NCBI GenBank assembly: GCA_022571255.1
Contig: JACZYD010000019.1
Location: 1-35,268 of the forward strand
DNA from: Bacteroidota bacterium
Lineage (GTDB): Bacteria > Bacteroidota > Rhodothermia > Rhodothermales > UBA10348
Direction of reading: 5' to 3'
DNA length: 35,268 bases
Numbering within the stretch: the first letter of the stretch is position 1; each line of letters opens with the position of its first letter. Below, piece by piece: positions 16,886 to 24,768 of the stretch. A program made the translations under genes and the position numbers. The notes beneath the pieces were generated by a model. It saw nothing but the letters and a program-made list of their open reading frames with translations. It had not been told where the DNA came from and made no database searches.

Positions 16886-19090
16886 ATGTCTAAAGAAATC
16901 ATTATCAATTGCGATCAAAAGCAGACCAGAATTGCCATCGTTGAGAATGGCAAACTGGTCGAACTCTTCATTGAAACAAAGGAATTTGAACGTACCATAG
17001 GGAATTTATTCCTTGGTCGCGTCCGTCGAATAATGCCCAGTATCCAGGCGGCATTTGTCGATATCGGACAAAAACAGGATGCTTTTCTACATTTTTCTGA
17101 CCTTGTAGACAACATTCCGGACTGGCTGAAATTCATTCAGGAAGAAACGCCTGAAATCAGTTCTTTCAAGGCAAAGTTTGCTCGTCAACCCATTAAAGGT
17201 CGCCGCTCCGGTTCGCGCGATTCGAATGCACGCACCGGCAAAGACCATGAAAATTCTGATTACGACGTAGAGCGGATCAATGACTCGAAATCGTCCAAGC
17301 GCTCCAGCTCGTCTGTGTCGGAGCGACAAAATGGTTCCGGTGGATCATCTGATGGAGGCGAGATTAACCCCGTGAACTTTCTGAAGCGGGATGCTTCCAT
17401 TCTGGTTCGTATCAGCAAGGAGCCCATTCAGTCGAAAGGAAGCAGAATTACGACGGACGTTTCTCTGGCCGGACGATTCCTCGTTCTGGTTCCCCTGGCG
17501 GGATATGTTGCAGTTTCCAAAAAAATAGTTTCCTTCAAAGAACGACGCAGACTGAAAGCGTTGGCTAAAAGTTTGGTACCGGAAGGGTTCGGCGTTATTG
17601 TTCGAACGGTGGCCGAGGGACGAAATGCCAAAGCGCTTGATACGGATCTGAGTCTTTTGATAAAGAAATGGGAGAAGGTTGAGGAACGACTCGCCGAGCA
17701 TCCTGAAATCCCCTGTGAGATACACGAGGACGTGAATATGGCGTCTTCGATTATCAGAGACTTTTTTTCAGAAGACTTTGATCGAATTGTTATCGACAAT
17801 GATCGACTATTCAGGAATATCAAGGGTTATGTACAGGCTGTAGCTCCAAAAATGGCATCCAGCGTGCAAATGTATAAAGGAGGCCAGTCTCTTTTTCGAG
17901 CGATGAAAATCGAGAAAGCCGTCGAACAGGCTTTCTCGAGCCGTGTCGATATGCCTTCGGGTGGATATCTCTTTATTGAACAGACGGAAGCGATGCACGT
18001 CATTGACGTAAACTCCGGGCGTGCAGGGCGTGGTTTAACCCAGGAAGAAAATTCGGTCAGAGTCAACCTGGAAGCGGCAACTCTTATCGCAGAGCAGGTC
18101 AGGCTGCGCGATCTCGGGGGCATTCTTGTGGTTGATTTCATCGATATGCGTCAGTCGAAAAATCGACGTAAGGTATTTGACCATCTGCGCCACGAATTCC
18201 GAAAGGACCGGGCGGTGACCAAGGTGCTCCAGATGAGCGATTTCGGTCTCATTCAGATTACCAGACAGCGTTTGCGGCCAAGTATAACGCACACATTTTC
18301 TCTTGAGGATACGGTAGTCGGGGCCGGTGAGGTCGGTCACAAGTCGAAATCGGTGTTTACTGAACGCCCCTCGTATGAAACTGTTGAACCCGATGATCTG
18401 GTCGGGAAGATCGACGATTGGCTCGCCGGATTCCGCGAAGAAGGCCGGAAAGGACCGGTAAAATTGATCGTTCATCCGTTTACGGCATCGTATTTGAACC
18501 GCAGAATACCCGGGCAGGCGATTCGGTGGTACATGAGATACCGAATCAGAGTACGTATTGATGCGGACGAACACATGGACCCGCTCTCCTTCCGGTTCGT
18601 GGATGTGAGATCTGCAAAAGGAACCAGGACCGAATCTGAGACCCCTGTCTCCAGTCCGGATTCGAAACGGGCAGAAAAGAGCACTGAACCATCTACCGCG
18701 CGATCCGGCAGGAGAAATGCAAGTCGGAGTACCGGTTCCTCGGGAGGCGCCCGCCGCTCGGACGGCGCGCGTAACACCAAGTCCGCCAGCGGCAGCGCTC
18801 GCAGCTCGGACGGCGCGCGTAACACCAGGTCCGCCAGCGGCAGCGCCCGCAATACGGGAGAAAGCCGTGAAAATGCAACTGAAGATTCTGTTTTTTCTGA
18901 GGAGAGGACAGATTCAAGTCGATCCGGGGGTACCCGGAACCAGGCAAACGAAGGCTCCGAAAAAAATGTACAGGTTCAAAAGCCGGTGGCCAGAATAACA
19001 GAGGAGACGCCCGGTTCAGAGTCTTCTGAAAAAGAGAGCCAGAAAGGACACGTATACAACATCGATCTCAGATCCAACAAAGGAAATTGA
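16886..19090 (+). CDS. rng: Ribonuclease E/G family endoribonuclease
   Basis: Cleaves single-stranded RNA in rRNA maturation and mRNA decay. I start it at ATG 16886 (MSKEIIINCDQKQTRIAIVE), which matches the family N-terminus; the 42 codons before it in frame look non-coding. The S1 domain spans about 1-200 and is split by a hydrophilic insert near 92-158. The RNase E-type nuclease core follows, with the metal-binding aspartates in VIDVNSGRAGRG (Asp374) and VVDFIDM (Asp417). The zinc-link that normally has CPxCxG after RQRLxPS lacks both cysteines here (EDTVVGAGEV, about 474-483). The C-terminal 130 residues are a Ser/Arg/Gly/Asn-rich tail with a 48-base tandem repeat, perhaps an RNA- or partner-binding region. 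At 734 residues it is longer than typical RNase G, because of the insert and tail. Confidence 0.92.
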   Translation: MSKEIIINCDQKQTRIAIVENGKLVELFIETKEFERTIGNLFLGRVRRIMPSIQAAFVDIGQKQDAFLHFSDLVDNIPDWLKFIQEETPEISSFKAKFARQPIKGRRSGSRDSNARTGKDHENSDYDVERINDSKSSKRSSSSVSERQNGSGGSSDGGEINPVNFLKRDASILVRISKEPIQSKGSRITTDVSLAGRFLVLVPLAGYVAVSKKIVSFKERRRLKALAKSLVPEGFGVIVRTVAEGRNAKALDTDLSLLIKKWEKVEERLAEHPEIPCEIHEDVNMASSIIRDFFSEDFDRIVIDNDRLFRNIKGYVQAVAPKMASSVQMYKGGQSLFRAMKIEKAVEQAFSSRVDMPSGGYLFIEQTEAMHVIDVNSGRAGRGLTQEENSVRVNLEAATLIAEQVRLRDLGGILVVDFIDMRQSKNRRKVFDHLRHEFRKDRAVTKVLQMSDFGLIQITRQRLRPSITHTFSLEDTVVGAGEVGHKSKSVFTERPSYETVEPDDLVGKIDDWLAGFREEGRKGPVKLIVHPFTASYLNRRIPGQAIRWYMRYRIRVRIDADEHMDPLSFRFVDVRSAKGTRTESETPVSSPDSKRAEKSTEPSTARSGRRNASRSTGSSGGARRSDGARNTKSASGSARSSDGARNTRSASGSARNTGESRENATEDSVFSEERTDSSRSGGTRNQANEGSEKNVQVQKPVARITEETPGSESSEKESQKGHVYNIDLRSNKGN
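18757..18852 (+). repeat. 48-bp tandem repeat inside rng
   Basis: Two adjacent, nearly identical 48-base units (18757-18804 and 18805-18852) encode a 16-residue Ser/Gly/Arg/Ala-rich unit with SDGARNT and SASGSAR in the disordered tail of the RNase. The units are more GC-rich than their surroundings and keep the frame. Confidence 0.9.
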
Positions 19091-19150
19091 GTTTCATAGC
19101 AACGAGTCCTGTTTTCTGAACCGGACGATCGCCATGGACGTTCGCGTGTA

Positions 19151-19444
19151 ATGAAGACAACCGATATCATCAGGGAACTCGAAGAAGCGATACAGCAACT
19201 GGGCGTTGTTGTCAGACGTGAGAGAGGGAATTTTCGCGGTGGATATTGCATCCGGGATGACGAGGAAATTTTAATGCTCAATCGCAGTCATCCACCCGAG
19301 GTCCATCTCAGCGTGCTCTCTATTGCACTGAAAGACCTTCCGGTAGACACTGTTTTTCTCAGACCTGCTGTACGTCGTGCTCTCGAAGATGCATGGAGTA
19401 AAAGCGTAGATATGGATCTTGAAACTGAAGACGGGGATGAATGA
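19151..19444 (+). CDS. Conserved-looking 97-residue protein of unknown function
   Basis: A small soluble protein with an N-terminal helix (DIIRELEEAIQQLG), a basic glycine turn with a cysteine (VVRRERGNFRGGYCIRDDEE), a segment LMLNRSHPPEVHLSVLSIAL, then an acidic end (DMDLETEDGDE). The RERGNFRGGYC block followed by an acidic pair and a Pro/Glu/His segment looks like a conserved core, but I cannot name a family. There is no signal peptide or membrane segment. It begins 60 bases after rng, and its last eight bases overlap the start of the metallo-hydrolase gene, so the two are translationally coupled and may work together. Confidence 0.8.
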   Translation: MKTTDIIRELEEAIQQLGVVVRRERGNFRGGYCIRDDEEILMLNRSHPPEVHLSVLSIALKDLPVDTVFLRPAVRRALEDAWSKSVDMDLETEDGDE

Positions 19445-20237
19445 TCGTTCTGTGCGCGTTACGCTCTTGGGGACGGGTACGTCAACGGGCATTCCCGTTA
19501 TCGGCTGCGCCTGCCGTGTGTGTACTTCATCGGACCCACGAAACTCCAGGCTTCGATGCTCCTGTTACGTTCAGACGCCTGACGTCAACATCCTGATTGA
19601 TGCCGGACCGGATTTTCGCTATCAGGCTCTGCGAACACCTGTCACCAGGATAGATGCCGTCCTGATCACGCACCATCACTTCGATCATGTGGTGGGTCTT
19701 GACGATTTACGTCCGTATCTGTTCAATAACAGAACCGCGATTCCGTGTTATACCGATGCGCACACTGCCGGGGTTCTGGAGAAAATGTTTTCTTACATTT
19801 TCAAGGATCGCGACTACCCGGGAGTGGCGAATCTCGATCTGATTTCCGTTGCGAAGCCCTTCGAAGTTGTCGACCGCACAACTGGAACAGGTTCAATTCG
19901 TATCACGCCGGTTCCGGTCAGACATGGTAATCTTTCCATTTTCGGATATCGAATTGGTCACTTCGCCTACCTGACCGATACAAGTTCTATTCCTGAATCA
20001 AGTTTTCGTTTGCTTGATGATCTGGATGTGCTGGTACTTGACGGGCTTCGGCATGAACCTCACACGAAACATTTGACACTGCACGATGCGGTAGAGATAG
20101 CCGGAAAAATTGGCGCGAAACAGACGTATTTTGTACATATGGCGCATTCCATTCTACATGAGGAAGAGGACGCACAGCTTCCGGAATGCATGAACCTGGG
20201 ATACGATGGCCTTACCTTCAACGCACGTCTGTCCTGA
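19437..20237 (+). CDS. PhnP-like metallo-beta-lactamase fold hydrolase
   Basis: A 266-residue cytosolic metallo-beta-lactamase-fold hydrolase, probably a phosphodiesterase. It has the early VTLLGTGTSTGIPVIGC, a cysteine-rich GCACRVCTSSDPRNSRLR typical of the PhnP-like group, the metal motif THHHFDHVVGLDDL, a conserved aspartate in FAYLTDTSS, and the closing blocks LVLDGLRHEPHTKHLTLHDA and YFVHMAHSI. PhnP acts on phosphoribosyl 1,2-cyclic phosphate in phosphonate breakdown, but no phosphonate genes are nearby, so the substrate here is unknown. It starts at ATG 19437 inside the end of the preceding gene; an upstream in-frame start lies deeper in that gene and is less likely. Confidence 0.9.
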   Translation: MNDRSVRVTLLGTGTSTGIPVIGCACRVCTSSDPRNSRLRCSCYVQTPDVNILIDAGPDFRYQALRTPVTRIDAVLITHHHFDHVVGLDDLRPYLFNNRTAIPCYTDAHTAGVLEKMFSYIFKDRDYPGVANLDLISVAKPFEVVDRTTGTGSIRITPVPVRHGNLSIFGYRIGHFAYLTDTSSIPESSFRLLDDLDVLVLDGLRHEPHTKHLTLHDAVEIAGKIGAKQTYFVHMAHSILHEEEDAQLPECMNLGYDGLTFNARLS

Positions 20238-20254
20238 ACCTGACCAGTACTGAA

Positions 20255-21124
20255 ATGAAAAAAGTCATTCTTCTTATTCTCCGTATCGCAGGAGTGATAA
20301 TAGTACTTCTCGTGCTTCTGGGAGGGTATCTCAACTGGAAAGGAGGGAGCAGGTTGTCTGAGCCGTACTCTCTTGATTACGACGACGCTTTCATTCCGGG
20401 AGACTCTCTCTCGATTGCAAACGGCGAATATCTGACTGCGATTCACGCTTGTGCGACGTGCCATGGAACCGTTCTGGAAGGAGACCTGCTGATGGATGCT
20501 CCGCCGTTTCGAGTGTCGGCCACGAATCTGACCGGGGGCGCTGGTGGGATCGGGAATTCGTATACGGATGGGGACTGGCTTCGCGCAATTCGTCATGGTG
20601 TAAACCCCGATGGTCAGGGGATTATGATCATGCCCTCAGACGTTTATTACGCGCTCAGCGACGAAGACGTCGGAGATATGATCGCATACATAAAGACTCT
20701 TGCGCCCGTTGACAACGAGCTTCCGACTACCGTAATTAAATTGATGGGTCGGATGATTGCAGGCATCGATGAGAATTTTGGATCTCCGGCTTCTCTGGTG
20801 CCGGAAGAACCAAGAATGAGTATGCCGGAGCGTGGACCTGCCTCCGAATATGGAAAATACAGATCGGGTACTTATTGCGCCGCCTGCCACGGCGCTGACC
20901 TGTCGGGCGCACAACCCCCTGATCCTTCCAGTCCGTTTGCCCCGGGCCTGCTCCCCTATGCGGCAGGAAGTCTGGAATCCTTTACGGCAGCGGTTCGATT
21001 GGGCTCAACTCCTGATGGCAGACGATTGGATCCCGTGTATATGCCATGGCCATCGCTCGGCCAGATGACGGACCAGGACGTTGAAGCGATATATCTGTAT
21101 CTCAGGACGCTGGCGGATCATTAA
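20255..21124 (+). CDS. Membrane-anchored dihaem cytochrome c
   Basis: A 289-residue electron-transfer protein. It starts at ATG 20255 with MKKVILLILRIAGVIIVLLV, an uncleaved anchor or signal, so the haem domains face the periplasm. Two class I cytochrome c domains follow: CATCH (Cys66, Cys69, His70) and CAACH (Cys208, Cys211, His212). Likely sixth-ligand methionines lie in GIMIMPSDVYYALSDEDV (about 124-128) and VYMPWPSLGQMTDQDVEAI. This layout resembles small cytochrome c subunits of membrane dehydrogenases, but no dehydrogenase or oxidase gene is adjacent, so partners are unknown. It follows the metallo-hydrolase by 17 bases and ends the rightward group; no terminator is clear in the 179 bases that follow. 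Confidence 0.92.
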   Translation: MKKVILLILRIAGVIIVLLVLLGGYLNWKGGSRLSEPYSLDYDDAFIPGDSLSIANGEYLTAIHACATCHGTVLEGDLLMDAPPFRVSATNLTGGAGGIGNSYTDGDWLRAIRHGVNPDGQGIMIMPSDVYYALSDEDVGDMIAYIKTLAPVDNELPTTVIKLMGRMIAGIDENFGSPASLVPEEPRMSMPERGPASEYGKYRSGTYCAACHGADLSGAQPPDPSSPFAPGLLPYAAGSLESFTAAVRLGSTPDGRRLDPVYMPWPSLGQMTDQDVEAIYLYLRTLADH

Positions 21125-21303
21125 GTCTCTATCACTTGCAGCGCCAGAGGCTTTCAGGGGTGTCTGCGGGGTTCAGAAAATGCGGGTACGCTCTGCGAGG
21201 GCGTTTCAAGAAGTGTATTCCAGTCTGTGGTCACCCGTTATTTCCGTCTGAATAATATCTGTAACTGTCAGTTTTCCAAAACGATACAGGAAAATGAGGT
21301 GGG

Positions 21304-22308
21304 TTATAAACCAAAAACTTCAAGCGCGGAAGCCACTCCGAAGCCATTTTCGCGAATCATTGCCGCTTCGGCCGATTCCGCGTCCGATGCCGGGTTTGTG
21401 TGATTCAGGTGGATGAATCTGATTTTAGAGCGCTGAGCCGAAGAAAGTGCAGACAGCCGATCCATCGTAACGGTGATGAGAGGGTGGGGAAACGAACTCA
21501 TATCCCGGCCGGGAATTTCACCCTCTGCGAAAAAAGTACCATCCAGATAAGCGACAGCTACTGTTTCAAGGATCGCCTCAATTCGGTGACCCATCCGGTC
21601 CCAGTCATCCCAGCTGTCAATGTCCGGAATAAAGAGCGCAGTACGACTGGGTCCCTCGATTCGATATCCTGCCACTTCGGAATACTCCTGTCGGTGTGGA
21701 ACCAGAAAGGGTATGACCCGGAGATCGTCTGAAAGTCTGATGGGTACACTCGGTCTCAGTTTACGAATCGAAATGTTGTTGAGACGGACCAGTTGATCCC
21801 ACGGACCGTTGAGAGCCAGAAAGTCGGCCATTCTTTCCATGGCATATACGGTGACACCAGTGGTGCCCATCGATTCCTGGCCAAGAAACATCAAGCCCGT
21901 GTAATGACCTATGTGTGCATGGGTCAGGAAAATGCCATCCGGTACGGCCCGTCGGGTGGTGGTCCCGGGAGAAGCATTGTCCCGCGCCATGTTTCCGGCC
22001 GCCGAATCCAGATCATACCACTGCTGTCTGAAGTCTGGTGTAGCTTCAAACATCCACGTCTTGCCGGTATTGGGATCTACCAAGCCCAGACTGGTAGCAA
22101 GTTTACGTTTAGACGGGTCCTTCCAGGCCGGATGCTCGTGACTGCCGGCCTGGGGCGTTCCCGCATCCTGCGAGGTTCCCAGTACGATCAGGTACGGTGC
22201 TTCAGTCGTCTTCTGGATTTGCGCCGAGCCTTCTTCGACCAATCCGAATAAAAAAGCCGGTAACAGAAGCGGGACCCGGCGAATGAAGGCAATAAGAACT
22301 GATCTCAT
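21304..22308 (-). CDS. Exported PqqB-like metallo-hydrolase
   Basis: A 334-residue protein with an N-terminal signal peptide (about 1-29, ending EEGSAQ) and a metallo-beta-lactamase-like fold of the PqqB type: YLIVLGTSQDAGTPQAG at about 39-55, a glycine-bearing metal motif THAHIGHYTGL (130-139), and later SRTALFIPDIDSWDDWD, AYLDGTFFAEGE and IRFIHLNHTNP. PqqB takes part in pyrroloquinoline quinone synthesis, but no other pqq gene is present and an exported PqqB is unusual, so a different hydrolase role is more likely. The HxHxDH aspartate is a glycine here. It starts 10 bases after the dehydrogenase gene, so the two form an operon. Confidence 0.85.
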   Translation of the reverse strand: MRSVLIAFIRRVPLLLPAFLFGLVEEGSAQIQKTTEAPYLIVLGTSQDAGTPQAGSHEHPAWKDPSKRKLATSLGLVDPNTGKTWMFEATPDFRQQWYDLDSAAGNMARDNASPGTTTRRAVPDGIFLTHAHIGHYTGLMFLGQESMGTTGVTVYAMERMADFLALNGPWDQLVRLNNISIRKLRPSVPIRLSDDLRVIPFLVPHRQEYSEVAGYRIEGPSRTALFIPDIDSWDDWDRMGHRIEAILETVAVAYLDGTFFAEGEIPGRDMSSFPHPLITVTMDRLSALSSAQRSKIRFIHLNHTNPASDAESAEAAMIRENGFGVASALEVFGL

Positions 22309-22318
22309 TATTCACGTT

Positions 22319-23131
22319 TTACAAAAGGGATTTTACCGCACCACCATCAACGGTAAGTGCAACTCCGGTAATAAAACTGGCGCGTCGGCTGAGCAAGAAT
22401 ACAGCGGCGGCGGCAAATTCGTCCTCCGTTCCAATACGTTTCAACGCACTGCTGCTCGACCAGCCTGCCTCAATTTCTTCTATGGATTTACCGGTTTGTT
22501 CATTCAGTGATTCGGACAGGTGCGCGAGGCGATCCGTCAGTGTGTAACCCGGAAGTATGGTATTGACAGTGATGCCCTCCGGTCCGAGCTCTTCAGACAG
22601 GCTTTTTGCAAATCCCTGGACTCCTGCACGTGATACATTGGAGAGATAGAGCCCAGGGACAGGTTGTTTGGCTGACAGGGAAGAGATCATAAGAATGCGG
22701 GCAAGTCCAGACGGTGAAGCCACCGCCTTTCTGAGGTAGGGCAGCGCGTGGCGGCATAAATTGATTGTACTCATCAGGTTCAACTCGAGAGCTGCCCGCC
22801 AGTCTGTGGCGGAGTGATCGCCGATCATGCCCGTTGCCGGGCCTCCTGCGTTGGACACCAGAAGATTCAAGCCACCGAAAGCATCGACCGTCTGATCCAG
22901 CGCGGACTCGATCTGAGCTTCATCCGTCACATCACACACAACAGGCAATATGGTGTCTGCTTCGGGGACGTCTTTTTTCAGTTGCTCCGCAGCGGCGAAA
23001 ATTCGCTTTTTGCTTCGAGAACAAATTGCCACCCGCGCACCCTCGCGCAATAATTCCCGCGCAACGGCTTTTCCCAGGCCACTGCTGGCCCCGGCAATAA
23101 ACGCTGTGGCCTTTGTCAAACCCAGATCCAT
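22319..23131 (-). CDS. Atypical short-chain dehydrogenase/reductase
   Basis: A 270-residue NAD(P)-binding Rossmann protein starting at ATG 23131 (MDLGLTKATAFIAGASSGLG); a longer frame runs back under the divergent ridA and is not coding. It has the cofactor loop AGASSGLGKA, the NAG motif (LVSNAGGPATG), the catalytic serine region MISSLSAKQPVPG, and the C-terminal FITGVALTVDGG. The usual YxxxK is replaced: in YLSNVSRAGVQGFAKSL the positions fall on Ser and Arg. This variant (SNxxR) belongs, as I recall, to a FabG-like subgroup labelled only SDR family oxidoreductase. Substrate unknown. It is the first gene of a two-gene operon with the PqqB-like protein. Confidence 0.88.
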   Translation of the reverse strand: MDLGLTKATAFIAGASSGLGKAVARELLREGARVAICSRSKKRIFAAAEQLKKDVPEADTILPVVCDVTDEAQIESALDQTVDAFGGLNLLVSNAGGPATGMIGDHSATDWRAALELNLMSTINLCRHALPYLRKAVASPSGLARILMISSLSAKQPVPGLYLSNVSRAGVQGFAKSLSEELGPEGITVNTILPGYTLTDRLAHLSESLNEQTGKSIEEIEAGWSSSSALKRIGTEDEFAAAAVFLLSRRASFITGVALTVDGGAVKSLL

Positions 23132-23199
23132 ATTCCTGTTACCTTTTTCTTTGAGTAATATTCGCTTGTGAAGCGCCGATTTCGTTATGACCTTTCCTA

Positions 23200-23227
23200 T
23201 TGATTTCAATAAGCCGCAATATATAAT
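23200..23227 (+). promoter_or_regulatory. Sigma70-type promoter upstream of ridA
   Basis: TTGATT (23200-23205) and a perfect TATAAT (23222-23227) are separated by 16 bases, with ridA starting 18 bases after the -10 box. This is the clearest promoter in the window and implies a short leader of about 10 bases. It lies in the 114-base spacer between the divergent dehydrogenase and ridA genes. Confidence 0.6.
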
Positions 23228-23245
23228 ACCAGCGAGTAAGATCTG

Positions 23246-23647
23246 ATGGATAGGAAAGAGGTTTCGGTGGAGCGTTCGCGTGTGAAGTCGCGAAGGGCTC
23301 CTGCTGCAATCGGGCCGTACAGCCAGGCGATTCTTGTGGGCGATACGTTGTATTGTTCGGGGCAGATCGCGATAGATCCGGATACCGGGCATCTTTTGTC
23401 TGACAGTGTCGAGGCGGAGACCGAGCGCGTGATTGAGAATCTTGCAGCCGTTCTTGCCGAGGCCGAGATGGGCCTTCAGCACGTGGTTCAATGCCGCGTT
23501 TATCTGGTTGATATCAATGACTACGGCCTGGTAAACGAGGTTTATGCCAGGTACTTCGACGAAAATTCGCCGGCCCGTGAGGCGGTCGGTGTTGCAGCTC
23601 TGCCGCGTGGCGCCAGGGTGGAAATTTCCTGTGTCGCGGTTCGTTGA
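23246..23647 (+). CDS. ridA: RidA family enamine/imine deaminase
   Basis: Hydrolyses reactive enamine/imine intermediates such as 2-aminoacrylate made by PLP enzymes. The 133-residue protein has the family landmarks RAPAAIGPYSQAILVGDTLY, the strand GQIAIDPDTG, and the signature ENSPAREAVGVAALPRGARV with the conserved arginine followed by VEISCVAV at the C-terminus. The family is a cytosolic trimer. The ATG at 23246 gives about 10 residues before the family start, which is slightly long; no ribosome site is obvious, and the transcript leader would be short. It is monocistronic, converging on the lipoprotein gene with a 26-base gap. Confidence 0.94.
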   Translation: MDRKEVSVERSRVKSRRAPAAIGPYSQAILVGDTLYCSGQIAIDPDTGHLLSDSVEAETERVIENLAAVLAEAEMGLQHVVQCRVYLVDINDYGLVNEVYARYFDENSPAREAVGVAALPRGARVEISCVAVR

Positions 23648-23673
23648 GACGCACAGGACTCTGAATCTGCAGC

Positions 23674-24240
23674 TCAGAACCCTTCCAATTCGAGTTCGAT
23701 TGTCATGTCAATACCCAATTCATATTGGGTATCAGGTGTCACATTGGACGGGTCAATCCTGAGATCGACCGAAAACTGAGGTCGAACGAGCAGTGCAGAG
23801 ATCGATCTTCCCTGAAAGACGGAAAGAGCGATTTCCCGGGATGATGGGAAGGTGTCGTCTTCGGCGACGGTTACGGCTCCGGTTCCGTTTTCGTCCAGAA
23901 CCAGTTCTACTTCATGGAGAAAATCGAGTTGCTGGCCGATCGGAAAAAAAGACTTCAACCGAACCGACGTTACGCGGGCCTCCAACAATTCTGCCTTGCT
24001 GAAGCTGCGCGACGACAGGAAGGGCCCAATGTCAAGCAAACAGTTGCAGGAAATGGTTCTGAGCTCTCCGCTTTGAACGTCGTCGGAAGAAAAAGAAAAC
24101 CGAATCGGGTCGCCGCTACGATCTGCTGAGAATGTAAAAGTCAGAATAATCCGGTCGTCCATGGAATTCGTATCGCATCCAGACAGAGAAAACAGACCGG
24201 TCATGAGTAACAGAATCAAGATGCGATTCGAATTCTTCAC
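23674..24240 (-). CDS. Lipoprotein of unknown function
   Basis: A 188-residue product with a lipoprotein signal peptide (NRILILLLMTGLFSLSGC, lipid-modified Cys22) and a beta-rich mature part with alternating hydrophobic residues (IILTFTFSADRS, ELRTISCNCLLDIG, SVDLRIDPSNVTPDTQYELG, ending MTIELELEGF). A CNC pair near 64-66 could form a disulfide or bind metal. I recognise no family. It is the last gene after the amidase and apt, with a three-base gap to apt, so it is co-transcribed; position gives no further hint of function. Confidence 0.8.
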   Translation of the reverse strand: MKNSNRILILLLMTGLFSLSGCDTNSMDDRIILTFTFSADRSGDPIRFSFSSDDVQSGELRTISCNCLLDIGPFLSSRSFSKAELLEARVTSVRLKSFFPIGQQLDFLHEVELVLDENGTGAVTVAEDDTFPSSREIALSVFQGRSISALLVRPQFSVDLRIDPSNVTPDTQYELGIDMTIELELEGF

Positions 24241-24243
24241 CGG

Positions 24244-24765
24244 TCAGAAGTGCAATACGGAAATGATTGTAATGTCAGTTTCCAGTCGTGACCGGCCGTC
24301 AAGGTCGTCCAGTTCGATAAGAAAGGAGAACCCCGCGATTTTGCCGCCGAGGCGTCTTACGAGGCGGGCCGTGGCGGCAGCCGTTCCACCGGTCGCAATC
24401 AAGTCGTCGTGTATGAGAACCCGCTCTCCGGGTAAAATCGCATCTTCGTGAATTTCGATGTGATCCGAGCCGTATTCCAGATCATACGTTTCGCTTAACG
24501 TCCGAAACGGCAGCTTCCCCGCTTTTCGGATCGGAATAAACCCCGCCGCCAACTCGTCGGCAATCATGGCTCCGAGAATAAATCCTCGTGCCTCAATACC
24601 CACGACGCGCGTAATTCCGCTGTCTCGAAACGGATCGGTCAGTGCATTGACGGCAATTCGGAGGAGTATCGGATCTGAGAGGATAGGCGTAATATCTTTG
24701 AACTGAATACCCTTGTCAGGGAAATCAGGAATGGTGCGCACCGCCCGTGCAAGGCGTGTGATCAT
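24244..24765 (-). CDS. apt: Adenine phosphoribosyltransferase
   Basis: Converts adenine and PRPP to AMP and pyrophosphate in purine salvage, in the cytosol. The 173-residue protein shows the Apt N-terminus [18 protein letters not shown], the [13 protein letters not shown] segment, the hood region [11 protein letters not shown] followed by [11 protein letters not shown], and the PRPP-binding loop [16 protein letters not shown] near 117-132. Length and every motif match the family. It lies three bases downstream of the amidase and three bases upstream of the lipoprotein gene, in the same direction. Clustering with a cell wall hydrolase has no evident metabolic reason. Confidence 0.96.
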   Translation of the reverse strand: MITRLARAVRTIPDFPDKGIQFKDITPILSDPILLRIAVNALTDPFRDSGITRVVGIEARGFILGAMIADELAAGFIPIRKAGKLPFRTLSETYDLEYGSDHIEIHEDAILPGERVLIHDDLIATGGTAAATARLVRRLGGKIAGFSFLIELDDLDGRSRLETDITIISVLHF

Positions 24766-24768
24766 GGA

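Noticed and set aside
23132-23491. N-terminal extension of the short-chain dehydrogenase frame
   Set aside because: The extension overlaps the divergent ridA gene and promoter; family similarity starts at ATG 23131, which opens with a proper Rossmann strand.
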